The position numbers and the translations under genes are program-made. Positions 17,097-26,091 of a stretch of 32,629 bases of DNA are shown here, piece by piece; position 1 is the stretch's first letter, and every line of letters begins with the position of its first letter. Origin of the DNA: an uncultured Flavobacteriales bacterium. GTDB taxonomy: Bacteria > Bacteroidota > Bacteroidia > Flavobacteriales > BACL11. The DNA lies in assembly GCA_913063045.1 (NCBI GenBank), contig CAJXYM010000012.1:1-32629 (forward strand), given 5' to 3'. Under the pieces are notes generated by a model. That model was not told the DNA's origin. It saw only the letters and a program-made list of their open reading frames with translations, and made no database searches.

Positions 17097-17831
17097 ATGG
17101 CAACAAGAATTAGATTACAAAGACACGGTAGAAAAGGAAATCCTATTTACCACATAGTTATAGCTGATCAAAGATCACCAAGAAATGGAAAATTTATCGA
17201 AAAATTGGGTTTATATAATCCTAATGTAAATCCGGCAATAATTGATATAAATTTCGATAAAACTGTTGACTGGGTAATGAAAGGAGCTCAACCATCAGAT
17301 ACTGTTAAAGCAATACTTTCTTATAAAGGAGTATATATGAAGAAGCATCTTTTAACTGGCGTTGCTAAAGGAGCATTTAATGAGGAAGAAGCTGAAAAAA
17401 GATTCCAAGCATGGATGGATTCAAAAGAACAAAAAATTACAGATCAAAAAACTAATATTGATAAGTTAACTGCTGATACAAACAAAGCAAAAATTGATGC
17501 TGAAAAATTAGTTAATTCTGAAAGAGCTAAAGCTATTCAAGAAAAACTTGCTGTAGAAACTCCTGCTCCTGTAGAAACTCCTGCTGCTGTAGAAACTCCT
17601 GCTGCTGAAGAAACTCCTGCTGCTGAAGAAACTCCTGCTGCTGTAGAAACTCCTGCTGCTGAAGAAACTCCTGCTGCTGAAGAAGCTCCTGCTGCTGTAG
17701 AAACTCCTGCTGCTGAAGAAACTCCTGCTGCTGTAGAAACTCCTGCTGCTGAAGAAACTCCTGCTGCTGAAGAAACTCCTGCTGCTGAAGAAGCTCCTGC
17801 TACAGAAGAAGTAAAATCTAAAGAAGACTAG
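17097..17831 (+). CDS. rpsP: 30S ribosomal protein S16 with long acidic repeat tail
   Basis: The first 80 or so residues are S16: MATRIRLQRHGRKGNPIYHI, then RNGKFIEKLGLYNP and a VKAILSYKGVYMKKH segment. S16 binds 16S rRNA and is needed for 30S assembly. The protein is 244 residues long against about 80 in E. coli. The extension has a charged, probably helical part (about 100-150) and then 14 copies of a six-residue unit, VETPAA or EETPAA (about 153-236), ending in VKSKED. Longer Ala/Glu-rich S16 tails are usual in Flavobacteriales, but this one is strongly repetitive. The gene is followed 6 bases later by rimM, a common pair; trmD and rplS are not next to it. Confidence 0.97.
   Translation: MATRIRLQRHGRKGNPIYHIVIADQRSPRNGKFIEKLGLYNPNVNPAIIDINFDKTVDWVMKGAQPSDTVKAILSYKGVYMKKHLLTGVAKGAFNEEEAEKRFQAWMDSKEQKITDQKTNIDKLTADTNKAKIDAEKLVNSERAKAIQEKLAVETPAPVETPAAVETPAAEETPAAEETPAAVETPAAEETPAAEEAPAAVETPAAEETPAAVETPAAEETPAAEETPAAEEAPATEEVKSKED
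17553..17804 (+). repeat. 14 tandem copies of an 18-bp unit inside rpsP
   Basis: The unit is (GTA or GAA)-GAA-ACT-CCT-GCT-GCT. Nearly all copies use the same codons and differ only at the first codon (Val/Glu), at the third in two copies (GCT, Ala), and at the ends of the first and last copies. The order of first residues is V V V E E V E E V E V E E E. Base composition is far richer in G+C than the surroundings. The near identity at DNA level points to recent expansion by slippage or unequal exchange. Confidence 0.95.
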
Positions 17832-17837
17832 TTAAGT

Positions 17838-18353
17838 ATGGAAAATAAAGATTGTTTCTTAATTGGATCAATTTTTAAACTTCATGGATACAAAGGAGAT
17901 ATTCTTATTTTTAATTCAAAAGAAATCACCTTAGATTTAGATAACACAAAATTTTTGTTAATTAATATTGATAATGATATTATCCCATTTTTTATTGAAA
18001 AAATAAGAATGGTAAAAAACAATCACTTTCTTGTTAAATTATCTGATATTAACTCTGAACAAAGTGCACTTAAATTATTAAAGAAAGAGGTTTTTATTGA
18101 TTCAAAATTAGCAATAGAAGATACTAATACAAAGGATAATAGCTTAATGAATTATAAAGTTATTGATAAGAAACATGGCATATTAGGCATTGTTTATAAA
18201 ATTAGCAATCAAACTTTACAAGAGTTAATTTATGTTAGAAATGAGACTAATGACTTTTCATTTCCATCTCATGAAAATTTCATTTCTCAAATTAATCATT
18301 CAAAAAACGAAATCCTAGTTAAAATTCCTCTAGAGCTTATTAAATTAAATTAA
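17838..18353 (+). CDS. rimM: 16S rRNA processing protein RimM
   Basis: The 171-residue protein has the RimM N-terminal beta-barrel with FLIGSIFKLHGYKGDILI at 6-23, then a PRC-barrel-like C-terminal half starting near 104 (NYKVIDKKHGILGIVY). RimM binds S19 in the 30S head and assists its assembly. The gene follows rpsP after 6 bases, the usual arrangement. It overlaps the opposing reductase gene by 9 bases at the 3' end. The sequence is divergent and lysine-rich, as expected for an AT-rich genome. Confidence 0.92.
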   Translation: MENKDCFLIGSIFKLHGYKGDILIFNSKEITLDLDNTKFLLINIDNDIIPFFIEKIRMVKNNHFLVKLSDINSEQSALKLLKKEVFIDSKLAIEDTNTKDNSLMNYKVIDKKHGILGIVYKISNQTLQELIYVRNETNDFSFPSHENFISQINHSKNEILVKIPLELIKLN

Positions 18354-19673
18354 TTCTTCAGTGAAAGCGATGCCATTATTTGCTAATTCCTCTAATACGG
18401 GCTTATATATTTCTTTACTCGTTGGGATTTGAACTCCTTTTAAATTTATGACATTATTTAAAATTAATTTAACTGAAATAGCTACTGGTAGTCCTACAGT
18501 TTTTGCCATAGCAGTATTCACAGAATCATCACCATAGACAACTAAAGAAGAATTTAATTTACTTAATTTATTACCAACTAAATACTCAAATTGATGTTGC
18601 ATTACTATCATATCCTTATCTTCTTTATCTAATGTCCATTTTTTTTCTGTAATTATTTGTAAAATTTTAGCAGGAGAAGCTCTTTTAACATCAATTAATT
18701 CATTTAAAAATAAACCAAGCCAACTAATTTTTGAGAATTCAATAGATTTTTTATCAATACCTAGATAAGAGCAAAAATTATCTTCAACAGATAAACTTTG
18801 TGTATTAGGTAAAAATAATTTTAAAAAATCGCTATTCGTAAAGTTATCGTGACAGTTAATTTGATAGGAATCATCGGTCATTCCTAACTCCACAAAAATG
18901 TTCCATGATTTACAAAAACCTTTTTTTCGTAAAGTACCTCTAAACATTGTGCTAATATTTTCTAGCCCATAAGCCTTCATATACCCTAGTGAATCTCTAT
19001 TAGCATAAGCCTCAAACTCTCCAGCTTCAAGGATTGACATACATTCAGTTCTTTCAAATAATTTATTATACGATATATATTTATATTCATCATTCATCAA
19101 ATATTGAGCAGTACCTTGACCGGCTAAAACAACATTTCTAGGATTCCAAGTAAATTTATAATTCCATGGATTATTATCAAAATCAGGATGTACTAAACCT
19201 CCACAAAATGATTTAAATGATTTCATCTCATAATTTTGATCTTTTATTTCGTCTATAACTTTCATTGCTGATAAATGGTCAATTCCTGGATCTAATCCAA
19301 TTTCATTTAATAAAATTACACCTGCTTCAACAGCTTTATTATTCAAACTTTGGATTTCCTTAGAAACATAAGATGCGGTAACTAAATTCTTTTTTAAATC
19401 CACACAATTACTTGCTACTAAAAAATGCAGACTTGCTGGAAGCATAGAAACAACAATGTCTGAATTTTTTATTTCGAGAATTCTTTGCTCTGAATTATTA
19501 ACATCAAATTGAATTGCGCGAGAGTTTATATGATTCTTTGAGGCTTTCTTTGCTAATATTAAATCATAATCTGCAATAGTTACAAACCAATCGTGTGTTT
19601 CACTCTCTTTTAATAGGTAGTTGATAAGGGCTGTAGCAGACCTGCCTGATCCAATAATTAAAATTTTCTTCAT
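18345..19673 (-). CDS. Saccharopine dehydrogenase-like NAD(P)-dependent reductase
   Basis: This 442-residue protein has an N-terminal Rossmann fold with IIGSGRSATALINYLL near residue 6. DIVVSMLPASLHFLVA, VTASYVSKEIQSLN and NEIGLDPGIDHLSAMKVID are typical of the saccharopine dehydrogenase (LYS9-like) family. KSFCGGLVHPDFDNNPWNYKFTW is the conserved substrate-domain segment. True saccharopine dehydrogenase takes part in lysine degradation or synthesis, but bacterial members also act in other amine or opine reactions, so the substrate is unproven. As I recall, the gene often sits near pckA and DUF423 genes in flavobacteria, as here. No lysine-pathway partner is in the window. Confidence 0.88.
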   Translation of the reverse strand: MKKILIIGSGRSATALINYLLKESETHDWFVTIADYDLILAKKASKNHINSRAIQFDVNNSEQRILEIKNSDIVVSMLPASLHFLVASNCVDLKKNLVTASYVSKEIQSLNNKAVEAGVILLNEIGLDPGIDHLSAMKVIDEIKDQNYEMKSFKSFCGGLVHPDFDNNPWNYKFTWNPRNVVLAGQGTAQYLMNDEYKYISYNKLFERTECMSILEAGEFEAYANRDSLGYMKAYGLENISTMFRGTLRKKGFCKSWNIFVELGMTDDSYQINCHDNFTNSDFLKLFLPNTQSLSVEDNFCSYLGIDKKSIEFSKISWLGLFLNELIDVKRASPAKILQIITEKKWTLDKEDKDMIVMQHQFEYLVGNKLSKLNSSLVVYGDDSVNTAMAKTVGLPVAISVKLILNNVINLKGVQIPTSKEIYKPVLEELANNGIAFTEELI

Positions 19674-19690
19674 TTAATACTATTTTTATA

Positions 19691-19720
19691 TTTGGCTAAT
19701 TTATTATTTTATTTAATTTG
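19691..19720 (+). promoter_or_regulatory. Candidate promoter for the DUF423 gene
   Basis: TTTG at 19691-19694 is followed after 18 bases by TTAATTTG at 19713-19720, which differs from TAnnTTTG at one base. The box ends 23 bases before the ATG at 19744. Confidence 0.4.
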
Positions 19721-19743
19721 CTATTAAAATAAATCAAATAAAA

Positions 19744-20133
19744 ATGAAAATTAATATTATTAGAATAGCTATACTATTTGCTATTAGCTCAATAATTTTA
19801 GGAGCATTTGGTGCGCATGGGCTAAAAGAGCATCTTACATCAGTTCAACTAAACTCTTTTTTAACAGGTATTCGATATCAAATGTATCACTCACTTGCTT
19901 TACTATTATTTACTTTTAATCATGAAAAATTCAATAAATATTTAAATTATGGATTAGGGATTATGATAGTAGGCATTATACTATTTTCTTTTTCTATCTA
20001 CCTATTATCAACTCAAAATTTAACAGGTTTAAATACTGTTTTCTTAGGGCCTGTAACTCCAGTAGGAGGACTATTTTTAACATTTTCCTGGATTATAATA
20101 TTGTTTTCAATAAAAAACAAAGAATATAATTGA
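19744..20133 (+). CDS. DUF423 family membrane protein (YgdD-like)
   Basis: The 129-residue protein has four predicted membrane helices. The DUF423 hallmark is GAFGAHGLKEHL near residues 21-32, followed by GIRYQMYHSLALLL. A glycine-rich LGPVTPVGGLFLTFSWIIIL segment closes the domain. The family is widespread and its function unknown. The gene is divergent from the saccharopine dehydrogenase-like gene and ends 46 bases before pckA. Confidence 0.93.
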   Translation: MKINIIRIAILFAISSIILGAFGAHGLKEHLTSVQLNSFLTGIRYQMYHSLALLLFTFNHEKFNKYLNYGLGIMIVGIILFSFSIYLLSTQNLTGLNTVFLGPVTPVGGLFLTFSWIIILFSIKNKEYN

Positions 20134-20158
20134 TTATTTGTATTAAAATATAACTTTG
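20130..20158 (+). promoter_or_regulatory. Promoter for pckA
   Basis: TTG at 20130-20132 is followed after 18 bases by TAACTTTG at 20151-20158, a full -7 match. The -33 triplet overlaps the last codon and TGA stop of the DUF423 gene. The box ends 21 bases before the pckA ATG. Confidence 0.5.
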
Positions 20159-20179
20159 CATGCTTTAATACATTAAATA

Positions 20180-21787
20180 ATGTTTATGACTGAAACGGGC
20201 AAGAGAGCAAAAACAGCTACCATCACTGATTTAGGAATTAATAATGCTACAGTATTCTGGAACTTATCTTCAAAAGAATTATCCCAAATAGCATTAGATA
20301 AAGGCCAAGCCAAAATCACATCACAAGGAGCTATAGCTATTAACACAGGAGAGTTTACTGGAAGATCGCCAATGGATCGATTTATTGTCAAAGATGAAGT
20401 GACGAAAAATCACGTTTGGTGGGGAGATGTTAACCAATCTTTTGATGAAAATAAATTTGATCAGTTACACAAAAAAGTAATAAATTATTTAGATGATAAA
20501 GAATTATATGTAAGAGATGCCTATGCATGTGCTGACCTTAAATATAAAATGAATATAAGAGTAGTAAATGAATATTCCTGGTCTAATCTATTTGCCTATA
20601 ATATGTTTCTTAGACCAAATGATGAAGAAATTCAAAACTTTACTCCAGAATGGACAATATTAAATGCTCCAGGATTCTTAGCAGATCCAAAATTAGATGG
20701 AACAAGAAAACATAATTTTGCTATTTTAAACTTTACAAAGAAAATTATATTAATTGGGGGAACTGGCTATACTGGAGAAATTAAAAAAGGCATATTTTCT
20801 GCTTTAAATTTCATTTTACCTCATCAGAAAAATGTTTTATCAATGCACTGTAGTGCTAATACTGGCGAAAAAGGAGATACTGCGATATTCTTTGGATTAT
20901 CTGGAACAGGAAAAACTACATTATCTGCAGATCCTGAACGTAATTTAATAGGTGATGATGAACACGGTTGGAGTGATGATACAGTATTTAATTTTGAGGG
21001 AGGATGTTATGCGAAATGTATAGATCTCTCGCAAGAGAAAGAGCCAGATATCTATGCAGCTGTTAAAGAAGGTGCTCTGCTTGAAAACATAAGCTTTAAG
21101 GATGGAACAAATATTGTTAATTATGAAGATTATTCAATTACCCAAAACACAAGAGTTAGTTACCCTATTAATTTCATTAAAAATATTTCAACTCCTTCTC
21201 TTGGTAAAAACCCAAAAGATATCTTCTTTCTTACAGCCGATGCTTTTGGTGTTTTACCTCCAGTATCCAAATTAACTACGGGTCAAGCAATGTTTCATTT
21301 TATCTCTGGATATACTGCAAAAGTTGCTGGTACTGAAGAAGGCGTAACAGAACCACAAACAACTTTCTCAGCTTGTTTTGGAGCGCCATTCATGCCGCTC
21401 CACCCTACAAAATATGCTGAAATGTTAGGAGAAAGAATGAAAAAACATAATGTTAATGTTTGGTTAATAAACACAGGTTGGTCAGGAGGAGTATATGGTG
21501 TTGGTGAAAGAATTCCTCTTAAATATACAAGAGCAATGATAACAGCAATCTTAAATGATGAATTAAATAATGTTCAATTTAAAACTCATGATATATTTGG
21601 ATTAAATATGCCCACAAGCTGTCCTAATGTTCCTGATAAAATTTTGAGTCCTAAAAACACATGGGAAGACAAAAAAGAATACGATAATAAAGCAAGTGAA
21701 TTAGCCAATGCATTTAATAAAAACTTTGTTCAATTTTCAGCGAATGCTAATGAAGAAATTCTTAAAGCTGCACCAAAGGGCAAATAA
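20180..21787 (+). CDS. pckA: Phosphoenolpyruvate carboxykinase (ATP)
   Basis: The 535-residue protein is an ATP-type PEPCK, converting oxaloacetate and ATP to phosphoenolpyruvate, CO2 and ADP. GEFTGRSPMDRF near 57 is the substrate-binding arginine motif. The kinase P-loop GLSGTGKTTLS starts near residue 239, followed by the metal-binding LIGDDEHGW segment. WLINTGWSGGVYGVGERI and RAMITA are the conserved C-terminal nucleotide-site motifs. Two starts are possible, ATG at 20180 or at 20186, two codons later; the sequence does not decide. PEPCK fits a cell that grows on amino acids and must make sugars. It has its own promoter and is followed by rsmE after 65 bases. Confidence 0.97.
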   Translation: MFMTETGKRAKTATITDLGINNATVFWNLSSKELSQIALDKGQAKITSQGAIAINTGEFTGRSPMDRFIVKDEVTKNHVWWGDVNQSFDENKFDQLHKKVINYLDDKELYVRDAYACADLKYKMNIRVVNEYSWSNLFAYNMFLRPNDEEIQNFTPEWTILNAPGFLADPKLDGTRKHNFAILNFTKKIILIGGTGYTGEIKKGIFSALNFILPHQKNVLSMHCSANTGEKGDTAIFFGLSGTGKTTLSADPERNLIGDDEHGWSDDTVFNFEGGCYAKCIDLSQEKEPDIYAAVKEGALLENISFKDGTNIVNYEDYSITQNTRVSYPINFIKNISTPSLGKNPKDIFFLTADAFGVLPPVSKLTTGQAMFHFISGYTAKVAGTEEGVTEPQTTFSACFGAPFMPLHPTKYAEMLGERMKKHNVNVWLINTGWSGGVYGVGERIPLKYTRAMITAILNDELNNVQFKTHDIFGLNMPTSCPNVPDKILSPKNTWEDKKEYDNKASELANAFNKNFVQFSANANEEILKAAPKGK

Positions 21788-21839
21788 CACTATAGTTTAA
21801 TTAATTTAGATTTAAAAGATCAAGTTAAAAGTCTTTTTA

Positions 21840-21847
21840 TACTTTTG
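21840..21847 (+). promoter_or_regulatory. -7 promoter box directly before rsmE
   Basis: TACTTTTG matches TAnnTTTG and ends only 5 bases before the rsmE ATG. Transcription from it would start at or next to the start codon. No -33 TTG was found at the usual distance. Confidence 0.35.
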
Positions 21848-21852
21848 ATATA

Positions 21853-22542
21853 ATGCAATTATTTTATAATACTGATTTTCACGATAACATTTTTTTAGAC
21901 AAGAATGAAAGTAAGCATCTTATAAAGGTTTTAAGAAAAAAAAATAATGATATAATTAATATAACTGATGGAATTGGGAATCTTTATATAGCAGAAATAA
22001 TAAATGACAATCCCAAGGCATGTCAACTTAGGTTAGTAGAAAAAAAGAAGAAAAAAAAACATAAATATAATTTACATATTGCTATAGCCCCTACAAAAAA
22101 TATAGAAAGATTTGAATGGTTTCTTGAAAAAGCAACCGAAATTGGAATTGATGAGATTACACCATTAATTTGCGAGAAATCTGAAAGAAGAAAAATAAAA
22201 ATAGAAAGATGTGAGAAAATTATTATTTCTGCTTTAAAACAATCTTTAAAATTTCACAAACCTAAACTCAACCCTCCTACTCTTTTTAATGACTTTGTCA
22301 AAAAAGAAAATCACGATAAAAAGTATATTGCATCTTGTAATGATCTCGACAATTTAGAATTAAAAAATGAAGATGCTCACAAATCTTGTACAATACTTAT
22401 AGGTCCAGAGGGGGATTTTTCAATAGATGAAGTGTCAAAATCAATAAAAAACAACTTTGAACATATTATACTAGGGAAAAGTCGTTTAAGAACTGAAACT
22501 GCTGGAATAGTGGCAGTAAGTTGCATAAATATGAAATTTTAA
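21853..22542 (+). CDS. rsmE: 16S rRNA (uracil-1498-N3)-methyltransferase
   Basis: The 229-residue protein has the RsmE layout: a small N-terminal PUA-like domain (FLDKNESKHLIKVLRKKNND near 14) and a C-terminal SPOUT methyltransferase domain. IAPTKNIERFEWFLEKATEIGIDEI at about 78-102 and TILIGPEGDFSIDE near 177 are diagnostic, as is LGKSRLRTETAGI at the trefoil knot. It methylates U1498 of 16S rRNA on the assembled 30S subunit. The DUF4159 gene starts 2 bases after its stop, so the two are probably co-transcribed. Confidence 0.96.
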   Translation: MQLFYNTDFHDNIFLDKNESKHLIKVLRKKNNDIINITDGIGNLYIAEIINDNPKACQLRLVEKKKKKKHKYNLHIAIAPTKNIERFEWFLEKATEIGIDEITPLICEKSERRKIKIERCEKIIISALKQSLKFHKPKLNPPTLFNDFVKKENHDKKYIASCNDLDNLELKNEDAHKSCTILIGPEGDFSIDEVSKSIKNNFEHIILGKSRLRTETAGIVAVSCINMKF

Positions 22543-22544
22543 AT

Positions 22545-23204
22545 ATGTCTAAAATAATTTATTTTATCTTTTTTATCTTTTTAAGCAGCTTATGTACAGC
22601 TCAAAATACATATGATATTGCAGTTTTAAAATATAATGGTGGAGGTGATTGGTACGCAAATCCCACGGCATTAAAAAATCTAATAAAATTTACTAATAAA
22701 AATATCGGAACTAATATTAAAGAAAAATATAAAACAGTTGAGGCTTCAGATCCTGATGTATTTAATTATCCATTTATACACATGACAGGTCATGGAAATG
22801 TAATATTTGATAATCAAGAAGCAGAAAACCTTAGGAGATATTTAATAGCTGGAGGTTTTATACATATTGACGATAATTATGGAATGGATATATATATACG
22901 GTCTCAACTGAAGAAGGTATTTCCAGAATTAGATTTAGTAGAACTTCCAAAAAATCATAAAATCTTTAATCAAAGTTTTGAATTTAAAAATGGGCTTCCA
23001 AAAATCCATGAACATAATGGAAATCCTGCTCAAGCATTAGCAATAATTCATGATGGAAGAATAGTTTGCTTATATACCTTTGAAAGTGACTTAAGTGATG
23101 GCTGGGAAGACAAAGAGGTACATAATGATAGTTATGAAACAAGACAAAAAGCACTAAAAATGGGCTCAAATATTATTGAATATATTTTTAAAGGGGATAA
23201 CTAG
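22545..23204 (+). CDS. DUF4159-domain exported protein
   Basis: Starting at the ATG at 22545, 2 bases after the rsmE stop, the protein has 219 residues. A TTG 24 bases upstream would put charged residues before the signal peptide, so the ATG is preferred. The signal peptide is MSKIIYFIFFIFLSSLCTAQ. The DUF4159 features are YNGGGDWYANPTALKNLI, FIHMTGHGNVIF, LRRYLIAGGFIHIDDNYGMD, and SDGWED near the C-terminus. The fold is glutamine-amidotransferase-like without an evident catalytic cysteine, and the function is unknown. As I recall, rsmE-DUF4159 is a recurring pair in flavobacteria. Its TAG stop shares the palindrome CTAG with the hutH stop. Confidence 0.9.
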   Translation: MSKIIYFIFFIFLSSLCTAQNTYDIAVLKYNGGGDWYANPTALKNLIKFTNKNIGTNIKEKYKTVEASDPDVFNYPFIHMTGHGNVIFDNQEAENLRRYLIAGGFIHIDDNYGMDIYIRSQLKKVFPELDLVELPKNHKIFNQSFEFKNGLPKIHEHNGNPAQALAIIHDGRIVCLYTFESDLSDGWEDKEVHNDSYETRQKALKMGSNIIEYIFKGDN

Positions 23205-24703
23205 AGAAGATCTTCGTCAATTGATAAATTCTGTAAGAATTTAATAGATTCAAGAATATCAATATTTAGTAATCTATCGTTTTCCAAAAAATCTACTTGA
23301 GCTCTATATAAATCAATAATAGATTCAATAAATTCAGAGGAAGTATCTTTTCTAAATGCTAAAGCCTGTGCAGCATTCATTAACTCAATTGCTAACACCT
23401 TTTCTACGTTATTAATAACATGAAATAATTTAGTAGCAGCATTTGCCCCCATACTTACATGATCCTCTTGTCCATTAGAAGAAACTATTGAATCTATTGA
23501 GGCTGGAGTACAAAGTTGTTTATTTTGACTAACAATACTTGCAGCAGTATATTGGGGAATCATTAGGCCAGAATTAAGACCTGCATTAGCAACTAAAAAA
23601 GGAGGTAATCCACGTAAACCAGAAATCAACTGAAAGGTTCTTCTTTCAGAAATTGATGCTAATTCTGACATTGCTATTGCTAAGTAATCTAATGACATAG
23701 CTAAAGGCTGACCATGAAAATTGCCGCCAGAAATAATTTTATCTTCATCAATAAAAATAGTAGGATTATCGGTCACTGAGTTTATTTCAGTAGTGAATAT
23801 ATCAACTACATAAGAAATCACATCTTTTGTAGCTCCATGAACTTGAGGAATACATCTGAAAGAATAAGGATCTTGAACATGTTCTTTAAAAGTATTTTGA
23901 ATATTACTACCATTTAAAAATTCACGAAAATTCTCAGCAGTTTTAATTTGTCCTTTATGAGGACGAACCTTATGTAAAAGCTCATCAAAACATTCACTTC
24001 TACCATCAAATCCTTCAAGTGAAATAGCTCCAACTAAATCTGCATAATATGATAGCTTTCTAGCTTTTATTAATGACCATACTCCATAAGCTGCCATAAA
24101 CTGTGTTCCATTTAACAATGCAAGCCCTTCTTTAGACTGAAGGTTAATAGCTTCCCATTTTACAATATTAAAAATATCAGAAACAAGCATCTTCTTTCCT
24201 TTAAAATATGCTTCTCCTAATCCAAGTAAAGCTAAAGAAAGATGAGCTAAAGGAGCAAGGTCTCCCGAAGCCCCTAAAGAGCCTTGTTGAAAAATTACAG
24301 GAAGAATATTATTATTATACATCTCAAGAAGTCTCTCAACTGTTAATAGCTGAACTCCTGAATTACCATAAGATAATGATTGGATTTTCAAAATTATCAT
24401 GATTTTAATTATTTCATGAGGAACTTCTTCTCCCAAACCACAGGCATGTGAAACAACTAAATTATATTGTAATTCTGATAAGTCCTTATTTGATATTTCA
24501 TGATTACATAATGAGCCAAAGCCTGTATTGATTCCGTAAATAGGATTTTCAGATTTTGCTATTTTTTTATCAAGAAAATCACGACAATCAGTAATTCTCT
24601 TTTTTGCCTCATCACTTAAGGCTACACTAATCTCACTACTTATTATATGCTGTATTTGTGCAATTGAAAGATTTTTATCTCCTAAAATGAATATATCAGA
24701 CAT
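23201..24703 (-). CDS. hutH: Histidine ammonia-lyase
   Basis: The 500-residue protein belongs to the MIO-dependent ammonia-lyases. The prosthetic-group triad Ala145-Ser146-Gly147 lies in GSLGASGDLAPLAHL. YGINTGFGSLCNHEIS near 59 carries the catalytic tyrosine, VVSHACGLGE near 89 fits histidine lyases, and RCIPQVHGATKD and NFHGQPLAM are typical. It turns L-histidine into urocanate and ammonia, the first step of histidine degradation. No hutU, hutI or hutG is in the window. The ATG lies inside the end of hisS with an 8-base overlap (ATGTCTGA), so the two are probably made from one transcript. Confidence 0.94.
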   Translation of the reverse strand: MSDIFILGDKNLSIAQIQHIISSEISVALSDEAKKRITDCRDFLDKKIAKSENPIYGINTGFGSLCNHEISNKDLSELQYNLVVSHACGLGEEVPHEIIKIMIILKIQSLSYGNSGVQLLTVERLLEMYNNNILPVIFQQGSLGASGDLAPLAHLSLALLGLGEAYFKGKKMLVSDIFNIVKWEAINLQSKEGLALLNGTQFMAAYGVWSLIKARKLSYYADLVGAISLEGFDGRSECFDELLHKVRPHKGQIKTAENFREFLNGSNIQNTFKEHVQDPYSFRCIPQVHGATKDVISYVVDIFTTEINSVTDNPTIFIDEDKIISGGNFHGQPLAMSLDYLAIAMSELASISERRTFQLISGLRGLPPFLVANAGLNSGLMIPQYTAASIVSQNKQLCTPASIDSIVSSNGQEDHVSMGANAATKLFHVINNVEKVLAIELMNAAQALAFRKDTSSEFIESIIDLYRAQVDFLENDRLLNIDILESIKFLQNLSIDEDLL

Positions 24704-26051
24704 GATTAATTATTTGTTTCATAAAACTATCTATATCTATATTTTCTTGACTACCATCTGACATGTTCTTAATATTTAATAATCCTTGTGAGATTTCATC
24801 TTCGCCATACATTATAACAAAATCTATTTCTTTATTATTAGCATAACTCATTTGTTTTTTAATCTTAAAACAATCAGGATAAATTTCGGATCTTATACCA
24901 TTAGATCGCAATTTACTTAACATTGGCAAACATTGTAAAGCTTCTTGTTCTCCAAAATTAACGAACATCACACTTGTTTGTTTTTTAATTTGATCATCAA
25001 ATAAATTAAGTTGTTCCATCACTAGAAAAATACGATCAATTCCAAATGAAATACCAAGACCAGAAAGATCTTTTTTACCAAATACGCTAGTAAGATCATC
25101 ATATCTACCACCACCTGCAATACTTCCAATATCTAAATCTTTTGAAATAACTTCAAAAATACATCCTGTATAATAGTCTAATCCTCTAGCTAATGAAATA
25201 TTAAATTTAATTATTGAAGATTTTAATCCAATTTTTTCAATGTTATCAAAAATAAATTTTAACTCTTTAACTCCCTCAATACCCATTTCAGACTTTACGA
25301 GTAATAACTCTAATTCAGAAATAGTATTACAAAGTAAGAACTGTTCCATAATCTTACATGCATCAACACTTACTCCCTTATTTATAATTTCTGATTTAAC
25401 ATTATCAAAACCTATTTTATCAATTTTATCTAAAGCAATAACAATATCATTAAAATAATTATTAGCTCCCATAATATCTACCATTGCTACTAAAACTTTT
25501 CTATTATTGATATTAATTTCAATATTTGGGATATTTAATGAAGAAAATACATCGTCCGTTAATTGTATTAGTTCTACTTCACTTAAAAGAGATTTTGTAC
25601 CCACAATATCAACATCACATTGAAAAAACTCCCTAAACCTTCCCTTTTGAGGCCTGTCAGCTCTCCATACATTCTGCATTTGATAGCGTTTAAAAGGAAA
25701 TGTAATTTTATCTTGATTTTGCACAACAAACCTAGCAAAAGGCACAGTAAGATCATATCTTAAAGCTTTTTTTGCTATTTTTTTAGTTAATAATTTTGAC
25801 GACATACTACCATCTAATTCAACTGATGAAAGGAAGTCTCCAGAGTTTAAAACTTTAAAAATTAATCTATCTCCTTCATCACCATACTTACCAGTTAATG
25901 TTTCAAGATTTTCCATAGCTGGTGTTTCAATAGGGGAATAACCGTAATTTTTAAAAATAGCTTTAACATTTTCAAAAATAAATTCTCTTCTATACATTAC
26001 ATCTGAAGTAAAGTCTCTAGATCCTTTTGGTATTGTAGGTTTTATACTCAT
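24696..26051 (-). CDS. hisS: Histidyl-tRNA synthetase
   Basis: With the ATG at 26051 the protein has 451 residues, the usual size. The open frame runs on to 26147, but the extra 32 residues would overlap the divergent lipoprotein gene and are hydrophobic and unlike the family; MSIKPTIPKGSRDF is the proper start. Class II motifs are visible: RYDLTVPFARFV, FREFFQCDVDIVG (motif 2) and the histidine-specific LARGLDYYTG and GGGRYDDL, with GISFGIDRI (motif 3). The C-terminal part (about 365-451) is the anticodon-binding domain. It charges tRNA-His with histidine. The end overlaps the start of hutH. Confidence 0.97.
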   Translation of the reverse strand: MSIKPTIPKGSRDFTSDVMYRREFIFENVKAIFKNYGYSPIETPAMENLETLTGKYGDEGDRLIFKVLNSGDFLSSVELDGSMSSKLLTKKIAKKALRYDLTVPFARFVVQNQDKITFPFKRYQMQNVWRADRPQKGRFREFFQCDVDIVGTKSLLSEVELIQLTDDVFSSLNIPNIEININNRKVLVAMVDIMGANNYFNDIVIALDKIDKIGFDNVKSEIINKGVSVDACKIMEQFLLCNTISELELLLVKSEMGIEGVKELKFIFDNIEKIGLKSSIIKFNISLARGLDYYTGCIFEVISKDLDIGSIAGGGRYDDLTSVFGKKDLSGLGISFGIDRIFLVMEQLNLFDDQIKKQTSVMFVNFGEQEALQCLPMLSKLRSNGIRSEIYPDCFKIKKQMSYANNKEIDFVIMYGEDEISQGLLNIKNMSDGSQENIDIDSFMKQIINHV

Positions 26052-26091
26052 AACAAATGCAAATATCGCAAAATATAATAGATAAAATTGG

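Noticed and set aside
17553-17804. A CRISPR-like or non-coding repeat array
   Set aside because: The repeats are contiguous without spacers, are multiples of three and keep the rpsP reading frame.
21788-21852. A possible terminator hairpin after pckA (AAAAGA ... TCTTTTT)
   Set aside because: The stem is only A-T pairs with one G-C and a 12-base loop, expected by chance in such AT-rich DNA.
24208-24402. Plus-strand open frame inside hutH
   Set aside because: It is antisense to the conserved MIO region and resembles no protein.
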